This document shows, piece after piece, positions 34,706 to 42,863 of a stretch of 64,000 nt of DNA. The notes under the pieces were generated by a model that was given only the letters and a program-made list of their open reading frames with translations, did not search any database and was not told the origin of the DNA. Position 1 is the stretch's first letter; every line of letters begins with the position of its first letter. Source of the stretch: Croceibacterium_A sp044506885 (lineage in GTDB: Bacteria > Pseudomonadota > Alphaproteobacteria > Sphingomonadales > Sphingomonadaceae); the NCBI GenBank assembly GCA_044506885.1, contig JBIQKC010000001.1, forward strand, positions 97,671 to 161,670. The letters are read 5' to 3'. Both the position numbers and the translations under genes were made by a program.

Positions 34706-35684
34706 CGGGGTAACGCCGGAACAGGCGGACCGGTTCGGGGCCGACCTTTCGCGGGTGTGCCCGCAAGTCGATTTATCCGGCCCGTCGCCGCCGCTCGGCC
34801 TTGCCGTGTCGGGGGGCGCGGACAGCCTTGCCTTGCTGCTGCTGGCGCATGCGGCGATCCCCGGCCGGTTCGAGGTAGCGACGGTCGATCACGGCTTGCG
34901 CCCGGAAGCCGCCGGCGAATGTGCGCTGGTCCGCGACATTTGCCGCGAGCGCGGCATCGCCTGCGCGATCCTGCGCGTCACTTGCCCGCCCGGCAATCTC
35001 CAGCAAGAGGCGCGTCTGGCGCGCTACAAGGCGCTCGACGACTGGGCGCGCCCGCGGCTGTTCGGCATCGTCACCGCGCACCATCTCGACGACCAGGCCG
35101 AGACCCTGCTGATGCGTCTCAACCGGGGTAGCGGACTTGCGGGGCTGGCCGGGATGCGCCCGGTCAGCCTGCTTCCGGGAAGCGCGATGACACCTCTCCT
35201 GCGCCCCTTGCTCGGCTGGGACCGCGCCGAACTGGCCGCGATCGTCGCTGCGGCCGGGATCGAGCCGGCGCGCGATCCGTCTAACGCGGATCCGAAATAC
35301 GATCGCGTCCGCATCCGGCAGGCGCTCGACAGGGCCGACTGGCTCGATCGGCGGGCCATCGCCCGCAGCGCGGGCCTTCTGGGGCAAGCGAAGGAATTCA
35401 TCGACTATGCCGTGGCGAACGACTGGGCCGACAATGTCGTGCGGGAAGCGGAGCTGCATCGCTATCGCGTTCGCCGCGCGGGAGAACCGCGCTTTCGCAA
35501 GCCGGTGGCGATCGGCGTCGTCGCGCGCATTCTCGAACAGATGGGCGGGACGGCTCGCGGCAGCGAGATCGCGCGTCTGACGGATGCGCTGTTGGAGGGC
35601 AAGCAGGGCAATCTGGCCGGGATACTGGCGCGTTGCGATGGCGATGACTGGGTGTTCGAGCCCGAACCCCGACGGTTGCATTAG
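34671..35684 (+). CDS. tilS: tRNA(Ile)-lysidine synthetase
   Basis: Modifies the wobble cytidine of the minor tRNA-Ile to lysidine, enabling AUA decoding. The 337-residue protein has the ATP P-loop SGGADS at residues 47-52, VDHGLRPEA, and TAHHLDDQAETLLMRL. It is shorter than E. coli TilS and lacks a long C-terminal domain. The long overlap with cpoB suggests coupled expression. ftsH, which commonly follows, is absent; an oppositely oriented gene is next. Confidence 0.93.
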   Translation: MTGTAPGFHASDGVTPEQADRFGADLSRVCPQVDLSGPSPPLGLAVSGGADSLALLLLAHAAIPGRFEVATVDHGLRPEAAGECALVRDICRERGIACAILRVTCPPGNLQQEARLARYKALDDWARPRLFGIVTAHHLDDQAETLLMRLNRGSGLAGLAGMRPVSLLPGSAMTPLLRPLLGWDRAELAAIVAAAGIEPARDPSNADPKYDRVRIRQALDRADWLDRRAIARSAGLLGQAKEFIDYAVANDWADNVVREAELHRYRVRRAGEPRFRKPVAIGVVARILEQMGGTARGSEIARLTDALLEGKQGNLAGILARCDGDDWVFEPEPRRLH

Positions 35685-35756
35685 ACAGAGTCTAGCCCCT
35701 GACCGACCTCACCCTGCAATGACGAATGTTTGGTCAAAGATGATTGAGCGGACCGG

Positions 35757-36416
35757 CTAAACCGCCAGCGACGTTCCCACGCCGGCCTTCCTGCCGCGCG
35801 TGATGATGACCTTGTCGCCCTTGCTGGCGATGGCGAACAGGCGGCTGACGAATTCGTCCGGCGCGCCGATGCAGCCGTGGCTGGCGTAGCCGCGTTCGAC
35901 CGTCGAGCCGCCGTGGATCGCCACGCCGTCCCAGGTCAGTCGCAAGGTCCACGGCATCGGGGCGTTGCCGTATTTTTCGGAAACGTTGTGGCGTTCCTTG
36001 GTCAGGATCGGGAATACGCCGAGCGGGGTCGGGTGCTCGTCGGTGCCGAGCAGCACCGCCGCCGCGCCGATTTCGTGCCCGTCGCGGAACACCGATATGA
36101 CGCGCGCTTCGAGGTCCACCGTCATCACCAGCGGGCCCGTTTGCGGGGCGCGGCTTTCATCCCAATGCCACTCGCCATACCTGATCGGGCCTTCGATCGG
36201 CAGGATCGACCGGATGGCGAAGGGTCGTTCGGCCGCCGCCGGTGGCGTTTCGGCGACGATGGGCGCGGGCGTCTCTTCGGGCGCGGATGAAGCCGCTGCC
36301 GCCGCCGGCCGGGGCCGATCCTGCGCTTCGAGCGCCTGACCGGCGATCACCGCCGAGCCCAGCAGCACCGCGGCGACCACCGTGCTGCCGCCGATCCATT
36401 TCCATGCTTCGCTCAT
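35757..36416 (-). CDS. L,D-transpeptidase (YkuD/ErfK family) with atypical active-site motif
   Basis: A 219-residue exported protein: N-terminal helix (residues 8-27) as signal or anchor, a linker, and a YkuD domain. VISVFRDGHEIGAAAVLLG and WDGVAIHGGSTV fit the family. The catalytic motif is SHGCIG rather than the usual SHGC-hydrophobic-Arg/Asn, so the arginine is replaced by glycine while the Cys and His remain. It could crosslink peptidoglycan or attach lipoprotein. ATG at 36416. Confidence 0.82.
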   Translation of the reverse strand: MSEAWKWIGGSTVVAAVLLGSAVIAGQALEAQDRPRPAAAAASSAPEETPAPIVAETPPAAAERPFAIRSILPIEGPIRYGEWHWDESRAPQTGPLVMTVDLEARVISVFRDGHEIGAAAVLLGTDEHPTPLGVFPILTKERHNVSEKYGNAPMPWTLRLTWDGVAIHGGSTVERGYASHGCIGAPDEFVSRLFAIASKGDKVIITRGRKAGVGTSLAV

Positions 36417-36463
36417 ATGGCTAACAATGCATTAACCGTGCGCGAAACGCCACGGCCGATGAT

Positions 36464-36488
36464 CCGCCGTCCCGGCGGGGGACGGCGG
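36464..36488 (-). terminator. GC-rich hairpin after eda
   Basis: A 10-bp stem (CCGCCGTCCC with GGGACGGCGG) and 5-nt loop lie 22 bp past the eda stop. There is no T tract, so it could be a weak terminator or processing hairpin. Confidence 0.4.
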
Positions 36489-36509
36489 CCCGTGCGAAGT
36501 TAAAGCCGC

Positions 36510-37121
36510 CTATCCGCGCAGCGCTACCGCCTCGCGGGCGAGCGCTTCGATCTCGGCGAGGCTCGCGCCGGACGGGGCGACCCAGCTTCCGCCGACGCAC
36601 AGCACCGGCTCCAGCGCCAGCCATTCGGGCGCGGTCGCGGCGGTGATGCCGCCGGTGGGGCAGAACCGGCACTGGCCGAACGGCGCGGCCAGCGCCTTCA
36701 GCGCCGGAATGCCGCCGGCGGCGGTGGCGGGGAAGAACTTGAATTCGGTCAGCCCCATGTCGAGCCCGCGCATGATGTCGCTCGCGGTAGCGATGCCGGG
36801 CAGGAACGGAACGCGGCGCTCGATTGCCTGTTGCGCTACCCGCTCGGTCAGGCCGGGCGAAACGATGAATTCGGCGTCCGCGCCCAGCGCTTCGTCAAGC
36901 TGCCCCGGCGTGGCGACGGTGCCCGCGCCGACGATCGCGCCTTCCACCTGCTTCATCTCGCGAATCACATCCAGCGCGGCCGGCGTGCGCAGCGTGACTT
37001 CGAGCACGCGCAGCCCGCCCGCCACCAGCGCTTCGGCCAGCGGACGCGCCTGGGCCGCGGTTTCGATCACCAGCACCGGGATGACCGGCGCTTCGCGCAT
37101 GATCGATTCGATTGGATTCAC
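36510..37121 (-). CDS. eda: 2-dehydro-3-deoxyphosphogluconate (KDPG) aldolase
   Basis: Last step of the Entner-Doudoroff pathway: KDPG to pyruvate and glyceraldehyde 3-phosphate. The 203-residue protein has VIPVLVIE with the catalytic Glu near residue 20, GAGTVATPGQ, and TEFKFFPA with the Schiff-base Lys. The start is GTG at 37121, overlapping the glk stop (GTGA) and preceded by GGGAG. Fourth gene of zwf-edd-glk-eda. Confidence 0.95.
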   Translation of the reverse strand: MNPIESIMREAPVIPVLVIETAAQARPLAEALVAGGLRVLEVTLRTPAALDVIREMKQVEGAIVGAGTVATPGQLDEALGADAEFIVSPGLTERVAQQAIERRVPFLPGIATASDIMRGLDMGLTEFKFFPATAAGGIPALKALAAPFGQCRFCPTGGITAATAPEWLALEPVLCVGGSWVAPSGASLAEIEALAREAVALRG

Positions 37122-38089
37122 GCAAGATGCTCCCTGGCGAAGGCCGCGGCGGCGCCATAGAGGCCGGGCTGGGGGTGGACGATGAGCTTGACCGGGATGG
37201 CGGACATCATTTCGGTGTAGCGGCCCTTGAAGCGGAAGCGCTGGCCGAAGCCGGAGTGCGGCAGCAGTTCGCGCAGGCGGTAGCCGAGCCCGCCGGCGAG
37301 CACCACCGCGCTGGCCCCGTGCGCCAGGGCATAATCGCCCGTCACGCTGCCGAGCGAGGTGCAGAAGCGGTCCACCGCCGCCGCGCACAGGCTGTCCTCG
37401 CGCGCGATGCCGCGCTGCCAGATGGTCTTGTCGTCGAGCGGATGGGCGACGCGCTTCTCGATCGTCGCCAGCGCACGGTAGATTTCGAGGATGCCGGGCC
37501 CGGAATGGACGCGTTCGGTCGAGACCCGCAGGTGCTCGCGCCGCAGCGTCGCCATCAGCCAGTCGTCGATGGCGTCGAGCGGGGCGAACTCGACATGGCC
37601 GCCTTCGGTGGACTGGACATGGTAGCCGCCGGGATAGCGATGGAAATGCGCCACGCCGAGCCCGGTGCCGGGGCCGATCACGCTGACCGTGCCTTGCTCC
37701 GGCAACGGAATGTCGGGGCCGGCGATATGGACGAACTGGTCCACAGGCGCGCGCGCGACGGCATGGGCGACGGCGCCGAAATCGTTGATCAGCGTCACCC
37801 GGTCGAGCCCGAGCTGGTCGTCGATCGCGCTGGTACGGAAGATCCAGCTGTTGTTGGTCATGCGGATCGTCTCGCCGACGATGGGCGCGGCGATGGCGAT
37901 GGATGCCGCGCGCGGGACAGGCGCGCCGATGCGGCGTTCGAACTCCTCCCACGCGGTTTGCAGGCTGGCGAACTCGCCCGTTTTCAGCATCACCGGCTCG
38001 CCCAGCGCGATTTCACCGTCCGCGGCGATCTCCGCCAGCGCAAAACGCGCGTGTGTTCCGCCAACGTCCAGCGCAACCAGTTCGGTCAC
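37118..38089 (-). CDS. glk: Glucokinase
   Basis: Phosphorylates glucose with ATP. The 323-residue protein has ALDVGGTHARFALAE (phosphate-1 site, residues about 6-20), NNSWIFR, VIGPGTGLGVA and the ROK-unrelated group A glucokinase layout. GTG start at 38089 overlaps the edd stop (GTGA). Third gene of the Entner-Doudoroff operon. Confidence 0.94.
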   Translation of the reverse strand: MTELVALDVGGTHARFALAEIAADGEIALGEPVMLKTGEFASLQTAWEEFERRIGAPVPRAASIAIAAPIVGETIRMTNNSWIFRTSAIDDQLGLDRVTLINDFGAVAHAVARAPVDQFVHIAGPDIPLPEQGTVSVIGPGTGLGVAHFHRYPGGYHVQSTEGGHVEFAPLDAIDDWLMATLRREHLRVSTERVHSGPGILEIYRALATIEKRVAHPLDDKTIWQRGIAREDSLCAAAVDRFCTSLGSVTGDYALAHGASAVVLAGGLGYRLRELLPHSGFGQRFRFKGRYTEMMSAIPVKLIVHPQPGLYGAAAAFAREHLA

Positions 38090-39900
38090 AGGTCCGCCAT
38101 GGCCAGCATCGCCGACCCTCCCTTTTCGGCCTCGTCCGCGCCGAGGCGGAACATCGCGAACAGCTCGCGCGCCGTGCCGGCCTGCGCCGCCGGGGCGGGG
38201 GCAGGCGTCCGCGCAGCGAGGTCCGCCGTCGTCGCCAGCGTGCCGTCGCGCCCGCACAGGCGCACCAAGTCGCCGTCGCGCAGCAGCGAGAGCGGGCCTC
38301 CACCGAGCGCCTCCGGGCTGACGTGGATCGCCGCCGGAACCTTGCCGCTGGCGCCGGACATGCGCCCGTCGGTGACCAGCGCGACCCGGTGACCCCGGTC
38401 CTGCAATACGCCGAGCGGCGGCGTGAGCTTGTGCAGTTCGGGCATGCCGTTGGCGCGCGGGCCCTGGAAGCGCACCACCACCACCACGTCGCGGTCCAGC
38501 TCGCCCGCGGCGAAGGCGGCGGTCACGTCCTCCTGCCGCTCGAACACGCGACACGGGGCCTCGATGGTCCAGCGTTCGGGATCGACGGCGCTGGTCTTGA
38601 AGCAGGCGCGGCCGAGATTGCCTTCGACCAGCGTCATGCCGCCGTCGGGCAGGAACGGATCGGCTGCCGGGCGCAGCATCGCCTCGTCGCCCGAGGGGCC
38701 GGGATCGCGCCAGGCCAGGTCGTCGCCGTCGAGCCACGGTTCGCGCGCGTAGTCGCCCAGGTCGTCGCCCGCCACGGTCACGATGTCGCGGTGCGCGAGC
38801 CCGGCGTCGAGCAGTTCGCGGATGACGAAGCCCATGCCGCCGGCATGGTGGAAGTGATTCACGTCGCCCGCGCCGTTGGGATAGACGCGCGCCAGCAGCG
38901 GCACCGCGCGGCTCAGCTCGGCCAGATCGGTCCAGTCGATGACGATCCCCGCCGCGCGGGCGAAGGCCGGGATATGCAGCGCGTGGTTGGTGGAGCCGCC
39001 CGTCGCCAGCAGGCCGACCGCGGCGTTGACCACCGCCTTCTCGTCCACGCAGCGCGATAGCGGGCGGTAATCGTTGCCCTCGCGCGTGATCGCGGCCAGC
39101 CGGTGGGTCGCGGCGCGGGTCAGCGCCTGGCGCAGCGGCGTGCCCGGATTGACGAAGGCCGCGCCCGGCAGATCCAGCCCCATCAGCTCGACCATCATCT
39201 GGTTGGAATTGGCGGTGCCGTAGAACGTGCAGGTGCCGGGTGAATGATAGCTCTTCGATTCGCTTTCGAGCAGTTCGGCACGGGTCGCCTTGCCTTCGGC
39301 ATAGAGCTGGCGGACGCGCTGCTTTTCCTTGTTGGCGATGCCGCTGGGCATCGGGCCGCTGGGAACGAACAGCGCCGGAAGCCAGCCGAACCGCAGCGCG
39401 CCGATCAGCAGCCCCGGCACGATCTTGTCGCAGATGCCCAGCAGGGCAACGCTGTCGTACATCTGGTGCGAAAGGCCGACGGCGGTGGCGAGCGCGATCA
39501 CGTCGCGGCTGAACAGCGACAGCTCCATGCCGTCCAGGCCCTGCGTCACGCCGTCGCACATCGCCGGCGTCGCCCCGGCGACTTGCGCCGTCGCGCCCGC
39601 TTCGCGGGCGTAGAGCTTCATCTGCGGCGGGTAGGCGCCGTAGGGCTGGTGGGCGGAAATCGTATCGTTGTAGGCGCTGATGATGCCGATGTTCGGGCCG
39701 GCCTGTGTGGCGATGCTGGCCTTGTCCTGTTCGGCGGCGGCGAAACCGTGCGCGAGGTTGGAACACGGCAGCGCGCGGTTGCGGTCGCGGTGCCGTTCGC
39801 CCTCGGTCTCCATCAGTTCGAGATAGGCGCGCCGGCGGTCACGCGAACGCTCGATGATACGGTCGGTGACACGGTCGATGGCGGGGTGGAGGTTACTCAT
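38086..39900 (-). CDS. edd: Phosphogluconate dehydratase
   Basis: Dehydrates 6-phosphogluconate to KDPG with an Fe-S cluster. The 604-residue protein has AYNDTISAHQPY near residue 75, PAMCDGVTQG with a cluster Cys, GICDKIVPGLLIG and CTFYGTANSN. It overlaps zwf by eight bases and glk by four, so the four genes form a translationally linked operon. Confidence 0.96.
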   Translation of the reverse strand: MSNLHPAIDRVTDRIIERSRDRRRAYLELMETEGERHRDRNRALPCSNLAHGFAAAEQDKASIATQAGPNIGIISAYNDTISAHQPYGAYPPQMKLYAREAGATAQVAGATPAMCDGVTQGLDGMELSLFSRDVIALATAVGLSHQMYDSVALLGICDKIVPGLLIGALRFGWLPALFVPSGPMPSGIANKEKQRVRQLYAEGKATRAELLESESKSYHSPGTCTFYGTANSNQMMVELMGLDLPGAAFVNPGTPLRQALTRAATHRLAAITREGNDYRPLSRCVDEKAVVNAAVGLLATGGSTNHALHIPAFARAAGIVIDWTDLAELSRAVPLLARVYPNGAGDVNHFHHAGGMGFVIRELLDAGLAHRDIVTVAGDDLGDYAREPWLDGDDLAWRDPGPSGDEAMLRPAADPFLPDGGMTLVEGNLGRACFKTSAVDPERWTIEAPCRVFERQEDVTAAFAAGELDRDVVVVVRFQGPRANGMPELHKLTPPLGVLQDRGHRVALVTDGRMSGASGKVPAAIHVSPEALGGGPLSLLRDGDLVRLCGRDGTLATTADLAARTPAPAPAAQAGTARELFAMFRLGADEAEKGGSAMLAMADL

Positions 39901-41326
39901 GCCAGCTCACCCCGTCGCGTTCCGCCAGGGCGATGGCGGTGCTGGGGCCCCAGCTTCCGGCGTTGTAGGTCTTGGGCTCCATTCCCTCCTCGGCCCACAG
40001 CGCGCGGATGCGGTCCACCCAGGCCCACTGCGCCTCCACCTCGTCGCGCCGGACGAACAGCGTCTGGTCGCCTTCCAGCAGGTCGAGCAGCAGCCGCTCG
40101 TAGGCGATGCGGCGCACGGCGCCGGTGAAGGCGTCGGGCATGGCGATGTCGAGCGGCACTTCGCGCAGGGCGATACCTTCGCGGTCCAGCCCCGGCACCT
40201 TGGCCATCAGCGTGAACGAGATGTTCTCTTCCGGCTGGATGCCGATCACCAGCCAGTTGGGCTTGAGCCTCGCCCCGGTGAACATCGAATGCGGCACGTG
40301 GCGGAACTGGACGATGATTTCGGTCACCCGCCGGGGCAGCCGCTTGCCGGTGCGCAGGTAGAACGGCACGCCCTTCCAGCGCCAGTTGTCGACGTGGGCC
40401 TTGATGGCGACGAAAGTCTCGGTCGAGCTTTCGCGCCCGAGTTCCTCGTCGTAGCCGGGGACGAGCTGCCCGCCGACCGCGCCGCCGCGATACTGGCCGG
40501 TCACGCATTCTCCGGCCGAAACTGGGCGCAGGGCGCGCAGCACCTTGACCTTCTCGTCGCGCACCGGATCGGCCTCGAAGCTCGACGGCGGCTCCATCGC
40601 CACCAGCGACAGCAGTTGCAGCATGTGGTTCTGCACCATGTCGCGCAGCGCGCCGGCCTGATCGTAGAAGTCGGCGCGCTTTTCGAGGCCGACCGTTTCG
40701 CCCACGGTGATCTGGACGTGATCGATGTGGGTGGCGTTCCACAGCGGCTCGAACATGATGTTGGCGAACCGCAGCGCGAGCAGGTTCTGGACCGTTTCCT
40801 TGCCCAGATAGTGATCGATGCGGAATATCTGCGTTTCGGGAAAAGCGATCGCGACGGCGTCGTTGATCTCGCGGCTCGATGCGAGATCGAGGCCGAGCGG
40901 CTTTTCGAGGCCGATGCGCGCGCCCGCTTCGGCAAGGCCGGCGCTTTCGAGGCCGCGGATGGTCGGTTCGAACAGGCTCGGCGCGGTTGACAGGAAAATC
41001 GCCAGCCGTTCGGCCGAACGCCCCACCACGCGGGCCAGCTCCGCGTAGCCGGCCGGGTCGGTGACATCGAGCGCCTGGTAATGCAGCCGGTTGAGGAAGT
41101 CGGCCACGCCGCCCCGGCGATTGGCGGGCAGGAACTTCTCCAGCGCCTGCCGGGCGAAGTTGCGGAACTCCGCATCGCCCATCGCCGAACGCGCGGTGCC
41201 GACGATCCGCAAGTCCGGATCGAGCAGCCCGTCGGCATGGAGCGCGCACAGCGAGGGTAGCAGCATCCGTTGGGCGAGGTCGCCCGTGGCGCCGAACAGG
41301 AGCAGCGTATCGGCCTTGTCCTTCAT
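39893..41326 (-). CDS. zwf: Glucose-6-phosphate 1-dehydrogenase
   Basis: NAD(P)-dependent oxidation of glucose 6-phosphate, first step into the Entner-Doudoroff and pentose phosphate routes. The 477-residue protein has LFGATGDLAQRMLLPSL (nucleotide site) and RIDHYLGKETVQNLL (substrate site with catalytic His). First gene of the operon; ATG at 41326. A PhaR-like box and a LacI-type palindrome lie upstream. pgl is not in the operon. Confidence 0.97.
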   Translation of the reverse strand: MKDKADTLLLFGATGDLAQRMLLPSLCALHADGLLDPDLRIVGTARSAMGDAEFRNFARQALEKFLPANRRGGVADFLNRLHYQALDVTDPAGYAELARVVGRSAERLAIFLSTAPSLFEPTIRGLESAGLAEAGARIGLEKPLGLDLASSREINDAVAIAFPETQIFRIDHYLGKETVQNLLALRFANIMFEPLWNATHIDHVQITVGETVGLEKRADFYDQAGALRDMVQNHMLQLLSLVAMEPPSSFEADPVRDEKVKVLRALRPVSAGECVTGQYRGGAVGGQLVPGYDEELGRESSTETFVAIKAHVDNWRWKGVPFYLRTGKRLPRRVTEIIVQFRHVPHSMFTGARLKPNWLVIGIQPEENISFTLMAKVPGLDREGIALREVPLDIAMPDAFTGAVRRIAYERLLLDLLEGDQTLFVRRDEVEAQWAWVDRIRALWAEEGMEPKTYNAGSWGPSTAIALAERDGVSWHE

Positions 41327-41386
41327 CTCTTTGCTGCTTTCGTGGCTCGGTACACGATTTCGGCCCCCTGTCTTGTGCTCTGCTCG

Positions 41387-41401
41387 TGCTGCACTGCAAA
41401 A
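41387..41401. promoter_or_regulatory. PhaR-like box upstream of zwf
   Basis: TGCTGCACTGCAAAA; its complement TTTTGCAGTGCAGCA matches the phasin site TTGTGCAGTGCAGCA at 14 of 15 bases. It is 60-75 bp upstream of the zwf ATG. Same TGC-N3-GCA core as the phasin operators. Regulation by the same protein is inferred. Confidence 0.55.
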
Positions 41402-41417
41402 CGCCGCGCCGCAAGGC

Positions 41418-42218
41418 TCAGGCGCTTTTGGTAGCGCTCACATTTTTGTCAAGGAAGCGTGCATCGCCAAATGTGGTCATGAAGCTCACATCGGCGGCGT
41501 CGCGTCCCACGCCGATCTTCACCGTTTCGGCCGGGTCGGCCATGCCGGTCGCGTCGACGATGTGCCACGCGCCGCCGCCGGGGATTGTCGGATCGGCCAG
41601 GAAAACTTCGGCCACGGCGTGGAAATCCGGTGGATCGACGCCCGGCGCATAGACGCTGGCGTAGCGTGCGGGGATTCCCGAAGCGCGCGCCATCGTGACC
41701 ATGACATGCGCGTAGTCGCGGCAGATTCCGCGCCGCTCGACGAAGCTGTCGAGCGCGGTCGTGGTGGCCGTGCTGCTGCCGGGGACGTAAGTGAAGTTCG
41801 CCGCGATCCAGTCGCGCATCGCCAGCACCCGCGCGCCGCCGCTCGCCGCGCCGAACTCGGCTTCGACGAAAGTCTGGAAACGGTCGGACGGGCAATAGCG
41901 CGAATCGAACAGGTACTGCACGGTTTCCGCAGGGAGCAGGTGCGGCGCGAGCCGCTCCAGCGCGCCGATGTCCGCCAGCATCCGCTCGACCTCGACGCGC
42001 GCCCGGTAGGACACCGCGCAGTCGCCGTGCAGGCGCATCCATGCCCGTTCGCCGACATCGTCCTGGGCGGGAATCCATGCGCAATGCTCGCTCGGCGGAA
42101 GCTTGCGCTCTTCCGAGAGGATCGTCTGTTCGGGGATCGCCGCGGCAGTGAACTGCAACAGCACGTCGGCCGGCTGGTCGAGCGCGAAGGAGAACCGGGC
42201 CTCGATGTCGATGGTCAT
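41418..42218 (-). CDS. Transglutaminase-like cysteine protease family protein
   Basis: A 266-residue cytosolic protein of the bacterial transglutaminase-like group. An N-terminal beta domain (residues 1-80) precedes the core with catalytic Cys in RRGICRDYAHVMV, His in DFHAVAEVFL and Asp in WHIVDATGMAD. Substrate unknown; such proteins may be peptidases. Its last codons contain the operator-like sequence upstream of zwf. ATG at 42218. Confidence 0.82.
   Translation of the reverse strand: MTIDIEARFSFALDQPADVLLQFTAAAIPEQTILSEERKLPPSEHCAWIPAQDDVGERAWMRLHGDCAVSYRARVEVERMLADIGALERLAPHLLPAETVQYLFDSRYCPSDRFQTFVEAEFGAASGGARVLAMRDWIAANFTYVPGSSTATTTALDSFVERRGICRDYAHVMVTMARASGIPARYASVYAPGVDPPDFHAVAEVFLADPTIPGGGAWHIVDATGMADPAETVKIGVGRDAADVSFMTTFGDARFLDKNVSATKSA
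41429..41442. promoter_or_regulatory. LacI-type operator-like palindrome in the zwf upstream region
   Basis: TGGTAGCGCTCACA has an AGCGCT core and partly symmetric arms, like sugar-responsive LacI-family operators in alphaproteobacteria. On the minus strand it directly follows a TTGACA (41452-41447) that may be a -35; no convincing -10 follows. It lies within the last codons of the transglutaminase-like gene. Confidence 0.4.
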
Positions 42219-42254
42219 ATCCGTTGCAATGCGCCGCCCCGCCGGATGTTTCGT

Positions 42255-42671
42255 CTATTCGCCCGCAAGGTGAGCGGCGATGGTCCGCCGGTGCGGCCGG
42301 CTGCGGTATTCGGCGAGGTAGATGCCCTGCCATGCGCCCAGCATCATCCGGCCATCCGCTACGGGGATCGACAGGCTGTTGCCGGTCAGCACGGCCTTGA
42401 GATGCGCCGGCATGTCGTCGGGCCCCTCGTCGTCGTGCTCGTAGCCGTCGCGCTCGGGCGCGAGCCTGTCGAGCCAGCGTTGCAGGTCGCGGCGCACCGC
42501 CGGGGAGGCGTTCTCGGTGATGAGCAGCCCGGCGCTGGTGTGGCGGCACAGCAGGGTGAGCAACCCCTCCGCCACGCCGGTGTCCCGCAGCCAGCGGGCG
42601 ACCTCGTCGGTGATTTCCAGCAGCCCAGCGCCGGGGGTGTCGAAGGTCAGCATGGTGCGGGACTGAATCAT
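42255..42671 (-). CDS. YjbQ/UPF0047 family protein
   Basis: A 138-residue protein, the usual family length. RHTSAGLLITENASPAVRRDL around residues 43-63 is the family signature; HDDEGPDDMPAHLKAVL and GTWQ-like GAWQGIYLAEYR follow, with His/Glu residues forming a probable metal site. Some members show secondary thiamin-phosphate synthase activity in E. coli complementation. ATG 42671 (MIQSRTMLTF) is preferred to 42731. Lies 36 bp before the transglutaminase-like gene on the same strand. Confidence 0.85.
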   Translation of the reverse strand: MIQSRTMLTFDTPGAGLLEITDEVARWLRDTGVAEGLLTLLCRHTSAGLLITENASPAVRRDLQRWLDRLAPERDGYEHDDEGPDDMPAHLKAVLTGNSLSIPVADGRMMLGAWQGIYLAEYRSRPHRRTIAAHLAGE

Positions 42672-42741
42672 CGGCGCCGGTCTATAGGGCGCAATCGCCA
42701 TCCGGAGCCAATTCTTTCCCGCGATCCGCACATCCTGCGCT

Positions 42742-42761
42742 GCTGTAACGCGCTGTAACGC
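42742..42761. promoter_or_regulatory. Tandem 10-bp direct repeat upstream of the first TonB receptor
   Basis: GCTGTAACGC occurs twice head-to-tail (42742-42751, 42752-42761), followed by GCCAGTTAC. TGTAAC half-sites spaced one helical turn apart are what OmpR/PhoB-type response regulators bind. Function inferred; the site is 103 bp upstream of the receptor start. Confidence 0.4.
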
Positions 42762-42863
42762 GCCAGTTACCGTAATTTACTGACGCAGGCCCTCCGCCCA
42801 ACCTATCCGCGCAGGCGAAGGGGTTCAAACACAAGAAAATCCAGGAAATCGCAGGTAGGAAAA

